Positions 1 to 8,226 of a stretch of DNA of 64,000 bases are shown piece after piece. The notes under the pieces are model-generated. The model saw only the letters and a program-made list of their open reading frames with translations, searched no databases and had not been told where the DNA came from. Every line of letters starts with the position of its first letter. Positions within the stretch are counted from its first letter, which is position 1. The stretch covers positions 744,001-808,000 of the forward strand of contig JADJPE010000005.1 in assembly GCA_016713425.1 (NCBI GenBank), in the 5' to 3' direction. Both the position numbers and the translations under genes were made by a program. This DNA comes from Deltaproteobacteria bacterium. Its GTDB lineage: Bacteria; Myxococcota; Kuafuiibacteriia; Kuafuiibacteriales; Kuafuiibacteriaceae.

Positions 1-435
1 CGGAAGTCCATTGAGTGGAAGACCGTTCACGTAGAGCCCGTTGAGCGGAAGACCGTTCAACGGCAGACCGTTGTAGCCTATGCCGTTGACGTAGAGACCA
101 TTCACATAGAGACCGTTGAGCGGAAGGCCGTTCAAAGGGAGGCCATTCACATAGAGGCCATTCGGCACCATCGAGTTGAAGGACAGGCCGTTCACGTAGA
201 GCCCGTTGTTGCTGAGACCATTCACCTCAAGGGAGTTGTGGATCGTGAGTTTGCTCGAAGCGCTTGCGACCTGGGGCGTCTTTGTACCGTCGCCCTCGAG
301 GACACCACCTTCTGGCACGCATCCACTTGAAGTGCTCACCACACTCAAAGCGAAGACAGCGGCCGCCATCAACGTCATCCTTCGCAACACGGGCGCAATG
401 GCCCAAGCCAATGTCGATCGTCTCGACTCAACCAT
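1..435 (-). CDS. Asn-Gly-Leu repeat lipoprotein (partial, C-terminus outside window)
   Basis: The frame stays open from an ATG at 435 to the window edge, giving 145 residues with no stop. The N-terminus has an Arg-Arg pair, a hydrophobic stretch and a Ser-Ser-Gly-Cys site with Cys at residue 39, so it is probably a signal peptide with a non-canonical lipobox. After a short polar linker, from about residue 70, the protein is built of degenerate units of 5-7 residues such as NGLYVNG, NGLPLNG and NGIGYNG, with Asn-Gly-Leu recurring at nearly every unit. I know of similar Asn-Gly-Leu-rich hypothetical proteins in large myxobacterial genomes but of no assigned function. A surface-exposed short-repeat solenoid is an inference. 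An internal ATG at 378 is an alternative start, but it loses the Arg-Arg pair. Confidence 0.8.
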   Translation of the reverse strand, partial: MVESRRSTLAWAIAPVLRRMTLMAAAVFALSVVSTSSGCVPEGGVLEGDGTKTPQVASASSKLTIHNSLEVNGLSNNGLYVNGLSFNSMVPNGLYVNGLPLNGLPLNGLYVNGLYVNGIGYNGLPLNGLPLNGLYVNGLPLNGLP

Positions 436-1034
436 GCGAATCACTCCTGTCTGAAAGCTTCGACTCGCAAAGATTGGGCATTCGACCCCAACTTCGCAAG
501 TGCACGGTGTCGGCTGAGGTCCTCGGCTCGCGTCCTTCGCGGGCCGAAAGACCACCCAGAAAGCCATACCCATACTCATCCTCAAAGATGAGCTCGGGCA
601 TACTCGAGCGCAGGCCCGCAGACGCGTCGCTCGCGCGGCTTGTTCCGCCTCCCGCCGCAGTTCTTGGGAAAATGCTCGTTGGCGGGTCTACGTTCGCGCA
701 GCCATCACACAGATACCGAGGTGCCTGACCGGGTCGGACCTTGAGACGAGGCGACGCAGGATTGTTCCCCGGGAGAAGTTCTTGTCCCACAGCGGCTCCA
801 AGACCGGAGCAACGGGTCCACGGCCGTCAGAGTCTGTCGTTCGAACGCGCGGGTTGGCGCAACCCAGACTTCGACGGAGATCTCTCCTGACTGCTTGCAC
901 GCCTCGACAACCTTCATGGCCGGACCGCCCGAGACGATCGAAGACCGGGCGCCCGAGAGTCTCCGAGCGACTGCTTGGCCTGCCCACGTATTTATTTGGT
1001 CGTATAACCAGCTTATGCGAGCGATGCTGGTCGC
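436..1034. other. Intergenic region, about 600 bp, no convincing gene
   Basis: Open frames of 117-138 codons exist here on both strands, but they overlap one another, have no recognisable motif and are of the kind expected by chance at this GC content. The region separates the divergent repeat lipoprotein and the gene at 1035, so it should hold their promoters. I could not pick out a confident promoter or terminator. Confidence 0.5.
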
Positions 1035-1673
1035 ATGAGTATGGGAAGCACCTCTCACCGAGAGCCTCCGCGAGCCGAGCCTTCTTCTCAGGCTTCGTCT
1101 TCAACGCCCTTCCCGGTGAAGCGATTCGTCGCCCGCGTCGTGCTTGTCGCGGCCGCCGCCGGAGCCACGTGGATCTTCTGGCTTGAGCCTTCGCGACTGC
1201 TCGTCCTTCTGTGGCTGGTGCCGGTGCCAGTGCTCACTTTGGGCATCTGGAGCTTTCCGGGCATATGGCGACGAAGCACAGATGCGCCCCCGTCGCCACA
1301 GAAAGACCTCGCGCAGCGCCGGAGGGTATGGGCCATCCTCTCCGAGCTGTACCTCGACACCGAACTCAGCGATCGCGACTACGAAGGCATGGCCGCCGCG
1401 CTGGTCGAGACAGGCTACAGCCCCGGACAACTTGAAGAGATTCTATACCGGGAGCTCCACCCCGTCTTGCATCACAACCTGCTGTGCGTTGCCGGCGAGT
1501 GGGTCGCCTTCGATCTGGAATGGCTAGAAGCGGAGATTCTGCGGCGCAGCCGACCCCGCGCCCATGCCCGCGCCCATGCCCGCGCCCGTGCCCGTCTCGG
1601 CATTGCGCTCATCCCCGCAAAGTGGATCGTAAGAGATGCCTGGGCATCGATAAAGGCGCGATTACCTCGCTGA
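1035..1673 (+). CDS. DUF7079-like protein with N-terminal membrane segments
   Basis: A 212-residue protein. Residues about 28-75 contain two closely spaced hydrophobic segments, likely a membrane hairpin. Residues about 97-170 carry a pattern I associate with small bacterial DUF7079 proteins: a VWAILSELYLDTEL block, then GYSPGQLEEILYRELHPVL, then NLLCVAGEWVAFDLEWL. The function of that family is unknown to me. The tail has an Arg-Ala-His-Ala repeat encoded by a 12-bp tandem repeat. A second in-frame ATG at 1041 is an alternative start and no strong ribosome-binding site separates the two. It stands alone, with about 190 bp before the convergent lipoprotein gene. The family call is from memory of the pattern. 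Confidence 0.65.
   Translation: MSMGSTSHREPPRAEPSSQASSSTPFPVKRFVARVVLVAAAAGATWIFWLEPSRLLVLLWLVPVPVLTLGIWSFPGIWRRSTDAPPSPQKDLAQRRRVWAILSELYLDTELSDRDYEGMAAALVETGYSPGQLEEILYRELHPVLHHNLLCVAGEWVAFDLEWLEAEILRRSRPRAHARAHARARARLGIALIPAKWIVRDAWASIKARLPR
1557..1592 (+). repeat. 12-bp tandem repeat, 3 copies, in frame
   Basis: Three consecutive 12-bp units (CGCGCCCATGCC, with one base changed in the third) encode the Arg-Ala-His-Ala run in the C-terminal part of the DUF7079-like protein. Confidence 0.9.
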
Positions 1674-1861
1674 GACCCGCTCCGCGTAGCGAGATTGCCC
1701 CCGAGGTCCGCTAATTCCCCTGCCAACGAGCAATAAGACGCGACCAGAAGGGAGTCTCGGCAATGAGGGGCGCCGCAGCAGTAAGCGATTGTGAGACATG
1801 GGCCACAGATCTCGAAGCAACCGTCCGAGGAAGACACCTCCGATTCAGGACCAGGGTGCTA

Positions 1862-3040
1862 TCAAGGCACGTTTTGTTGGCCGAATGTTTGCTCTGAACA
1901 CGTCGCGAAGTTCAAGCCGCCATCCGGAATTCGGCAGTAGCTTGGTGATGCGGCGTCTTCACTCCAGTGCACCTCGTCGACGACGAGACCGGCGTCATCA
2001 TACAGGCGAAGGCCATCTGTCTTGCCCAGCCCGAAGATGTGGTCGACATCTCTAACCAGCACGACAAAGCTGTGACCCAAGATGGTCGTCCCTTCGGCGA
2101 ACGCATAGAGATGATCGGCTGTTGAGGGGTCGAGCGCATCGTAGCCGTCGTCGGCCAACGCCCACCCCGATAAGAGCACGGGTCGGTCTTCTTCGTTGTA
2201 GAGCTCGATGCGGTCATCGTCGTCACTGGTGACCTCGTTGATGACAATCATCCGTGAAGCGGCAACGACACAGTCGCTGCGATCAAAATCGGTACAGTCA
2301 TCGACACAGGCAAGTTCACCGCTTTCGAACCCGAGACTCGCGCAAGTTTGTTCACCCAAGTCGTCGGCGTCACAGGTTTCGTCGCCATCGATTTGGCCAT
2401 TGCCGCAGCCGCCAGCCACGTTTTCGGCCCCGGGCGTGGGTAGGGCGAGAGTGGCGAAGGTTCCCGTTCCATTGGGGATGCGACCGAACGAGGTACCCGC
2501 AGGCGAATCTCCGTCTTTCCAATCGACCATATCCACCAGCTCGAGCGCCGGATCAAAGATGCTGATCTCTTCGTCGACGCCGAGCTTGAAGCCAGGAGAC
2601 GCGTCGTCCAGATACTGAACGTAGTATCCGTGGGCTTCGATGCGGGCCGAAGGAGGAAACAACGCTTTGCCGGGGTCAGCGAAATCATCTGTATACGTGT
2701 ATCGACTCAGACCGATGGCTTCGTCGGCCGGGTTGTAGAGCTCGAACCAGTCTTTCGGTTCTCCTTCAGCGGCGATCTCGTTCAACACGAAATGTGGGAA
2801 GACGCCAGCGTCCTGGGCAGCGTCCTGGCTATCGTCCTGGGCAGCGTCCTGGCCATCTTGACGACCGAGCGCTGCGCCACGATCAAGATTTTCGCCGTTG
2901 TTGCATGCGCTCATGCCGTAGCCGACGATGGCCAGCAGAACGAAGACGAACAGGAATCGGAGATGCGATGATCGGGGATGCGACGATCGGAGATGCGATG
3001 TCTGGCCGCAAGGTCCTGGATGATGCTTCTCGATCATCAT
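1862..3040 (-). CDS. Lipoprotein with two lamin-tail domains and a Cys-rich spacer
   Basis: A 392-residue exported protein. A hydrophobic segment at residues 29-43 ends in MSAC, with Cys46 as the likely lipidation site. An Asp/Gln/Ala-rich linker follows. Two lamin-tail-like (LTD) domains are visible: the first around residues 83-205 (FVLNEIAAEGEPKDWFELYN, later DMVDWKDGDSPAGTSFGRIP) and the second around 265-390 (IVINEVTSDDDDRIELYN, later VDEVHWSEDA and YCRIPDG). Between them lies a myxobacterial-type Cys-rich block beginning CGNGQIDGDETCD. LTD domains are usually non-enzymatic binding or adhesion modules in secreted bacterial proteins. It is the last gene of a three-gene unit; its ATG overlaps the upstream stop (ATGA). 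The early coding region holds three copies of a 15-bp repeat (2956-3000) that lengthen the n-region before the hydrophobic core. Confidence 0.85.
   Translation of the reverse strand: MMIEKHHPGPCGQTSHLRSSHPRSSHLRFLFVFVLLAIVGYGMSACNNGENLDRGAALGRQDGQDAAQDDSQDAAQDAGVFPHFVLNEIAAEGEPKDWFELYNPADEAIGLSRYTYTDDFADPGKALFPPSARIEAHGYYVQYLDDASPGFKLGVDEEISIFDPALELVDMVDWKDGDSPAGTSFGRIPNGTGTFATLALPTPGAENVAGGCGNGQIDGDETCDADDLGEQTCASLGFESGELACVDDCTDFDRSDCVVAASRMIVINEVTSDDDDRIELYNEEDRPVLLSGWALADDGYDALDPSTADHLYAFAEGTTILGHSFVVLVRDVDHIFGLGKTDGLRLYDDAGLVVDEVHWSEDAASPSYCRIPDGGLNFATCSEQTFGQQNVP
2956..3000 (-). repeat. 15-bp tandem repeat, 3 copies
   Basis: Three near-identical 15-bp units in the signal-peptide n-region of the lamin-tail lipoprotein, encoding alternating Ser-His-Leu-Arg-Ser and Ser-His-Pro-Arg-Ser. 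Confidence 0.85.
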
Positions 3041-4317
3041 AGATCCTCCGTGTCGCCAGGTCCGGTGACGAACGCGCCCGTCACTCGAACGAAGATGTGT
3101 TTCAGTTCACTTGTTTCCGGGGAACCCGGAACCGGCGCTGCATTGCGTCCCAAGAAAATCTGACGATACCCAATGGCGAGTCGAAGTTGCAGCACAGGGT
3201 CGAGTTGCTCCAGTCCAGCGAAGACGCCGCCTTCGAATTCAGTGTGTCGGTCGTAGGATGTTTCGAGGTCAGGATCGACGACGTTGAGCCGGGTCCATGC
3301 ACCGAGCCAGGTGGGCTTGGTCTGGGCGTAGAGCAGCGCACCGAAGGCCCGCGCTCGAATCTCTGGACGCGCCTCATAGCCGAAAGCATCGACGTGTTCG
3401 ACGCGCAGACCGAAGTGTGGATGTTCGACCGTCACCGCCGAGAACGCCCGCCGATTGGCCGCATTGCCGGCACCCGTAGTGCCGTCCCGATATCCCGCGT
3501 GAAGACCGAGGCGTGCGATGTCGTGCAAGACTTGGAGTCTGAGCACTTCACCGCTCACCAATCCAACCACGTCTTTTCTTCGATTGCGCTCGGTCTGATT
3601 TGAACCCTCACCGTTGCTGATGGCAAGTCGGATATGCAATCGGTTGCTCAGGATTGCGTACTCGGCCGAAGCTCCGAGATCTCCCGCGGTGAAGAAGTTT
3701 GCTTGTTCCGAGAAAAGCGGGATGTAGTCGCCGAGCGTTTCGTGCTTCTCGAGGGTTCGAAGCCAGGGATCGGGCAACAAGCCCGCCTCCACCCGCACGA
3801 CCCCATATCCGGGTTCGATCCGCACGAAACCAAACGCGTGGCGAACCCGGACAATCAAAGAATCGCCGGCCACGCCAAATAGACTGTCAGGTCCGGCCGA
3901 ACGTACCGCTTCCGCCGTGAGCACAAGGCCGCCGCGACGCCCGAACAATGTGCGAACGCCGGCGCGCCCAGTATCAAAACGGATCTCGTTAAAATGTTGA
4001 CCGGCACCGAATGCATAATCGGCGGTTGAAACGAAATGTCCGAATCCGACGACATGCAGATCGGATGCCGACCGCTCACATGTGGCCGAGATCGAAGACG
4101 TGGCGACGGCGATCGATGCTGTGTGTGTCATCGGTGCAGCAACTGCCGTCGTCTGCATCAGAGCGCGCCAGACGACGGTCAGAATCACAGTGTTCAAGAG
4201 ACGTCCCGGCCAGGGTCGCCGATGTTGGTTCTCCCATAGCACCGGGACCTCCACAGAGCGCCGACGACACGAAACAGACCGATAGAGCAGTGTATCCAAG
4301 CGGGGTCGTTGATTCAT
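3037..4317 (-). CDS. Putative outer-membrane beta-barrel (porin-like) protein
   Basis: A 426-residue protein with a long n-region, a hydrophobic segment (about residues 40-62) and then alternating hydrophobic/polar short strands with aromatic residues and Gly turns through to the C-terminus, typical of an outer-membrane barrel. Segments such as FIRIEP-like strands, RLHIRLAISNGEG, HFGLRVEHVDAFG and LRLAIGYRQIFLG look like membrane strands, and the protein nearly ends with an aromatic strand (KHIFVRVTGAFV). I cannot assign a substrate; overall shape is closest to phosphate-selective-porin-like barrels. It overlaps both neighbours by ATGA, so it is probably translationally coupled to the upstream DUF2252 gene and the downstream lamin-tail lipoprotein. 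The start at 4317 is fixed by that overlap. Confidence 0.65.
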   Translation of the reverse strand: MNQRPRLDTLLYRSVSCRRRSVEVPVLWENQHRRPWPGRLLNTVILTVVWRALMQTTAVAAPMTHTASIAVATSSISATCERSASDLHVVGFGHFVSTADYAFGAGQHFNEIRFDTGRAGVRTLFGRRGGLVLTAEAVRSAGPDSLFGVAGDSLIVRVRHAFGFVRIEPGYGVVRVEAGLLPDPWLRTLEKHETLGDYIPLFSEQANFFTAGDLGASAEYAILSNRLHIRLAISNGEGSNQTERNRRKDVVGLVSGEVLRLQVLHDIARLGLHAGYRDGTTGAGNAANRRAFSAVTVEHPHFGLRVEHVDAFGYEARPEIRARAFGALLYAQTKPTWLGAWTRLNVVDPDLETSYDRHTEFEGGVFAGLEQLDPVLQLRLAIGYRQIFLGRNAAPVPGSPETSELKHIFVRVTGAFVTGPGDTEDL

Positions 4318-5900
4318 CGTGGGTGATATCCAAGCGTTGGCCCTGCGTCATTGAGCAGGCTTCGAAAAAGTCGGAAGTCGTTCTCGAATCGTGGCCCGTA
4401 GTCGTTCACGAATGCGGCCGTTTCATGGGCCAAGGCGTCGGGTGAAACGGGCGGGAGCACACCAAGGGAACGATCACCATCGATCGTCGACCCGCGCGCG
4501 TGGGCATGGGCAAGAAGACGTCCTGAGGTTCGAGCGAGGTCTGCCAAGTCGAGCTGTTGATCGATGGTTCCTTCCGCGAGGAGATTTTGAATTCGGCGGA
4601 CACGGAGGGTCTTCTGAAAGCCGGTTAGACTCCGAATTCGAAAGGAAGACGGACCGGCGGACGATTCTCCGAGCCAAAGGTCATTCTCATCCGATATCTG
4701 AAGTGCCTTTTCGATTTGGATGATTCGCTCGGCGTTGTTGTTGAACGCATGGGCTGGAAAGAGAGGAAGATTGAGGACGAAAGGATCGCGCGCCTCCTTC
4801 AGCTCGAGAAGAACGACTTCATCGTCACTGGTGGTTGCGAGCGCCAGATAGCGAAGTATTGGGTAGCTGCTTACGCCCTGCCCTAGTTGTCGCGCGACAT
4901 CGGCGACGGCGTCGATCGTCGGTCTCTCGACGTTTCTCTTCGCGTTGCGGTGCGAATAGGCTTCGATCAACTGTCGGACGCTCCGTGATTCGGCCGGGGT
5001 CGGTTCGATCAGTTCGTCCTCTCGAAAACGAACATCGGCTCGGGGTTCGATCTCGCCGCGTTGGAGCCTGGGCGGCGTGCCTTCTTCGACATAGGTATGC
5101 TGTTCGGCGCGTTGAAAGCCGTCGCGTTGGGCGCGCCGGAACAGGTCTTCGACGATCTTTCCGACACCCGAACCGCGTCCGAAAAGCACTTCTTCGTGGG
5201 CGATGGTCAGCCAGGTGGGATTGAACTGCAGGCTTCTGAGCTCTTGGGCATATGTGCGCGCCATGACTTCGGCGAGACGACCCGCGTTCTGAAGGGACGG
5301 GCGGATGATGCCGGTGTCACTGAATCCGAACTCGCCCTCGCCCTCGCCCTCGCCCTCGCCCTCGCCCGCGTCCGCGTCCGCGCGCTGAGCTTCGAGCTTG
5401 AGCTCGAGCTCGAGCTCGAGGCTCAGTGCGACGAAACCAAGCGCCATGCGCCGGACGTCGAGACTCCAAGGGCCGAATCGGGCTGCATCGAAATCGTTGA
5501 AGTCGATGACGACAAGCCCATCTGGGCGTCGAAAGGTTCCGATGTTTTCGGGATGAGGATCGCCGACGAGCATGATCCGGGTGTCGCGGCTTCCCCCGAG
5601 CGCGCTCGCGCCCATGAACCGGGGACTTGCGCTGTCGCGAACGAACTGACCGAGGCTGCCTCGAAAGAACGCATAGGGACCCGTCGACATCTTCGCGAAC
5701 TTCTCTGCGACCGGCTGGGGGTCGCGGGCGAGAAGGTCGAGGTTGTCTTCAACCAGCGTCGAAGCAAGCCAAGCCATCCGGGCAGCGTCTGTGTCATCTT
5801 CGGCGCATCCGGCGCTTGCGCCCAATGCGATCGCGGCGAAACACAGAAGACGGGCCAACCAGAAGCGAAATCCTCGTCTCGGTTTAGACCCGGTCCGCAC
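4314..5900 (-). CDS. DUF2252 family protein, predicted lipoprotein
   Basis: A 528-residue protein. The N-terminus is Arg-rich, then hydrophobic, ending GASAGC with Cys32, a good lipobox. The body has the DUF2252 signature: MLVGDPHPENIGTFRRPDG then VVIDFNDFDAARFGPWSLDV, resembling the catalytic loop and metal-binding Asp of aminoglycoside-phosphotransferase-like kinases, and an early RGSLGQFVRD block. The substrate of DUF2252 is not established. A low-complexity insert (alternating Glu-Leu and Glu-Gly, about residues 160-192) is encoded by hexamer repeats at 5331-5424. It is the first gene of the operon with the barrel and lamin-tail genes (4-bp overlaps). If it is truly exported, an ATP-dependent role would be odd, because no ATP pool is expected outside the inner membrane. 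Confidence 0.8.
   Translation of the reverse strand: MRTGSKPRRGFRFWLARLLCFAAIALGASAGCAEDDTDAARMAWLASTLVEDNLDLLARDPQPVAEKFAKMSTGPYAFFRGSLGQFVRDSASPRFMGASALGGSRDTRIMLVGDPHPENIGTFRRPDGLVVIDFNDFDAARFGPWSLDVRRMALGFVALSLELELELKLEAQRADADAGEGEGEGEGEGEFGFSDTGIIRPSLQNAGRLAEVMARTYAQELRSLQFNPTWLTIAHEEVLFGRGSGVGKIVEDLFRRAQRDGFQRAEQHTYVEEGTPPRLQRGEIEPRADVRFREDELIEPTPAESRSVRQLIEAYSHRNAKRNVERPTIDAVADVARQLGQGVSSYPILRYLALATTSDDEVVLLELKEARDPFVLNLPLFPAHAFNNNAERIIQIEKALQISDENDLWLGESSAGPSSFRIRSLTGFQKTLRVRRIQNLLAEGTIDQQLDLADLARTSGRLLAHAHARGSTIDGDRSLGVLPPVSPDALAHETAAFVNDYGPRFENDFRLFRSLLNDAGPTLGYHPR
5331..5424 (-). repeat. Hexamer microsatellite inside the DUF2252 gene
   Basis: About six and a half copies of a CTCGCC hexamer (5331-5370), then a GAGCTC-rich run (5394-5424). 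Both are in frame and encode Glu-Gly and Glu-Leu dipeptide runs. Confidence 0.85.
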
Positions 5901-6054
5901 GGGTCCTTAGTTCAGCAGGTTACGTCGAAAGTCACCCAGCAAGTGGAGAATGTTGTGCCGGCCGAAGTCGCCCGAGATCGCCATTTCCAGGCCTGATGAA
6001 TATCGTTCTCCAGGCGGGGTCGCGCCGCCTTCATCACGAAGCCCCCGCGATCTC

Positions 6055-7851
6055 CTACTCCCAGGTCGCAGGGGTCAACAGGCGCGTCTTGCGGGCGATG
6101 CCACCCGGATCGATGCCGGCGAGCTCTTGCCCTGGCCGGTCGGGGTTGAAGTCCCCAGCCACAATCTGAACGGCCTTACCGCCGCACGGGCGCCAAGGTC
6201 CGAAGGGATCCGGACTGCCGACCGCGAAGTCAAGCGCGCACAAGACGTTGTTCGTCAAGACTTCGATGCCAGCAAGTTCCTGCCCCGGTCGGTTGGGGTT
6301 GAAGTCCGCCGCCACGAGTCGGTTCACTTTTCCGGAGAGACGCGTCCATCTTTGAAGGTCCGTCGTCAGCCAAAGGCTGTCGTTCAGGTCATTCACGACG
6401 GCCAGGTCGGCTTGCCCGTCGCCATTGATATCAGCGGCCACCACTTGATCGGCCTCCCCTGGGATGGTCTTCCAGTTGATCAGCTCGGGCGAGTAGACGA
6501 GTGCGCGGGACGACAGCCCCGCCAGCTCGTCTCCGGGCCTCGCTCGATTGAAATCTCCGCTCGCGACATCATCGACCGACCCGGATATAGACAGCCAGGA
6601 TCGTAGGTTGGTTGTGACAAACGCGCGGCGGCTAAGCCGATTGACTCCAGCGAGATCGGACCTCCCGTCGCCATTGAAATCGCCCGTTACGAGGCGATCG
6701 AGCTGCCCAGGCACTCGGGTCCAGCTGCGGCCGAGGTCCGTTGTATAGTAGATCGATCGACTTGTGTCGTTGAGGCCGGCGACGTCGGGACGTCCGTCTC
6801 CGTTGAAGTCGCCCACGACCATCTGCTGGAGTGCACCCGGGACCGGCGCCCAGTTCTTGAAGTCGCTGCTCCTCCAAAGAGCCCCGCCTTTCGCATGGCT
6901 ACCAAGAATTTCAGCGACGCCGTTGCCATCCCAATCGGCGGCCGTGATGCGCTTGAGTGGATACGCTCCGCTAAAGCAAGGATGCTGGGCTGGATCGGTC
7001 GCCAGGTCGCGGCCACCGGTGACGACCTTGAGAAACGGCCGTGTTCCGGTCGGGTAGTCTTGCGGTCCGAGTCCCGTCCAAACGCTCTGCCCGCCCGGAC
7101 ATCGATAATCCGGTGGAGCCCCCCCGATACAAACATCCAGATAGAGACCCCGGTAGTGCTGGAACTGGGTGCCATCGAACGGCGCGTATTGCGCCTCGAC
7201 GCCACAGCCGACGGGATCGACGTCGGCGAAGGTCCACGTGCCGGGGCCGTTGGTTCCGATGACGCTCCCGAGCACAACAACCTCTTTGCCAAGCTCCACA
7301 CCCAGCTCTCGGACCGCTGCGCTCACGAGACGGTGATGAATGTGGCCGTACTCACCCCACGGGTTGTGAGTGACGATGCGTTTCACCTCCGGTTCGGCGA
7401 CGTACTTTCGGACCCGTTGCTTGATGGCTTCCTTCGCGGCGGCCGCATCGGGCGGCGCATTCGAAAGGTACGTGTCGGCGGAGATTCTTGTGCACTCTGC
7501 TGAGCGCGGTCCCGACGACCAGTAGATCTCGGCGAAGCAGAGGTTCGACATCTCACCCCACACTGGGACCCAATTCTGACTGTACTCAGCTCCGTGCAGC
7601 GCGACCAATTCACGGTGCGCGGGCGATGTGGGGACAGCGGCAAGCACAAAACGCCGGGCCGACGACCAGAACGGGAGCATCCAAAGAAGCTCGTCGTCTT
7701 GGTGGGCAAAGACAATGACGGTGTCGAGCTCTCCTTCGGCGACCGAGTTGCTGGCAATGGGTGCCCACACCCGATCGTCCGGCTGCTCATCTCGTCCGCA
7801 TCCGGCGGCCACGAAGATCAGACTCACCCAAAACAACACGCGCGCCTTCAT
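6055..7851 (-). CDS. PIG-L family deacetylase lipoprotein with C-terminal FG-GAP/VCBS repeats
   Basis: A 598-residue protein. The signal ends VAAGC with Cys18 as the likely lipidated residue. Residues about 42-260 form a PIG-L (LmbE-like) domain: the usual zinc-binding AHPDDE motif appears as AHQDDE, and the distal His motif appears as GHIHH after THNPWGEY. PIG-L enzymes are zinc-dependent N-deacetylases of GlcNAc-type groups. Residues about 300-598 hold repeated FG-GAP/VCBS blades such as VVGDFNGDGRPDVAG, VTGDFNGDGRSDLAG, VAADINGDGQADLAV and VAGDFNPDRPGQELAG, which form a beta-propeller with Ca-binding loops. The fusion suggests a surface enzyme acting on glycans, but the substrate is unknown. 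It stands alone, 154 bp upstream of the DUF2252 operon on the same strand. Confidence 0.87.
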   Translation of the reverse strand: MKARVLFWVSLIFVAAGCGRDEQPDDRVWAPIASNSVAEGELDTVIVFAHQDDELLWMLPFWSSARRFVLAAVPTSPAHRELVALHGAEYSQNWVPVWGEMSNLCFAEIYWSSGPRSAECTRISADTYLSNAPPDAAAAKEAIKQRVRKYVAEPEVKRIVTHNPWGEYGHIHHRLVSAAVRELGVELGKEVVVLGSVIGTNGPGTWTFADVDPVGCGVEAQYAPFDGTQFQHYRGLYLDVCIGGAPPDYRCPGGQSVWTGLGPQDYPTGTRPFLKVVTGGRDLATDPAQHPCFSGAYPLKRITAADWDGNGVAEILGSHAKGGALWRSSDFKNWAPVPGALQQMVVGDFNGDGRPDVAGLNDTSRSIYYTTDLGRSWTRVPGQLDRLVTGDFNGDGRSDLAGVNRLSRRAFVTTNLRSWLSISGSVDDVASGDFNRARPGDELAGLSSRALVYSPELINWKTIPGEADQVVAADINGDGQADLAVVNDLNDSLWLTTDLQRWTRLSGKVNRLVAADFNPNRPGQELAGIEVLTNNVLCALDFAVGSPDPFGPWRPCGGKAVQIVAGDFNPDRPGQELAGIDPGGIARKTRLLTPATWE

Positions 7852-8226
7852 GAGTCCCTCTCCGCTTCCCTCCTCTTGGGTACCACAGCGATCCCACGCT
7901 CAACAGCGCGCGGTGGTATTCGGGTTCGCCCGGTTTCTGGACGGCGGTCAGTACGACCTGGATCACCTGGCTTGTCTCTCGATTCTCGTCCGGGCAGCGG
8001 CCCTTGATTCCCTAAACGCACGTCCGAGTGACAAGCCACCACACATCAGATCATGAATCGCATGCACCACGCGGAAGTGAACGGGGTCTCGCAGCGTCGG
8101 CCGCTTCATCGCGTCGACCGCTTCATCGCAGGTCTCGTCGCCGCGCAGAGCCCATCGCCGCGCGTTTGGATGCCACAGTCTCGGCCGCGTAGATGTTGCT
8201 GTCTTGCGGGCGTGCTTCGGGTTGGC
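7852..8226. other. Intergenic region, about 375 bp
   Basis: It lies between two minus-strand genes (aldo/keto reductase and PIG-L protein). Short open frames on both strands show no recognisable features. It presumably contains the promoter of the PIG-L gene near 7852; I see no clear terminator or binding site. Confidence 0.45.

Noticed and set aside
1..230. CRISPR-like appearance of the spaced repeats at the left edge
   Set aside because: Units are 15-21 bp without unique spacers and translate to a regular Asn-Gly-Leu protein repeat.
436..1104. Candidate small genes on both strands upstream of 1035
   Set aside because: They overlap each other, with no ribosome-binding site, motif or plausible composition.
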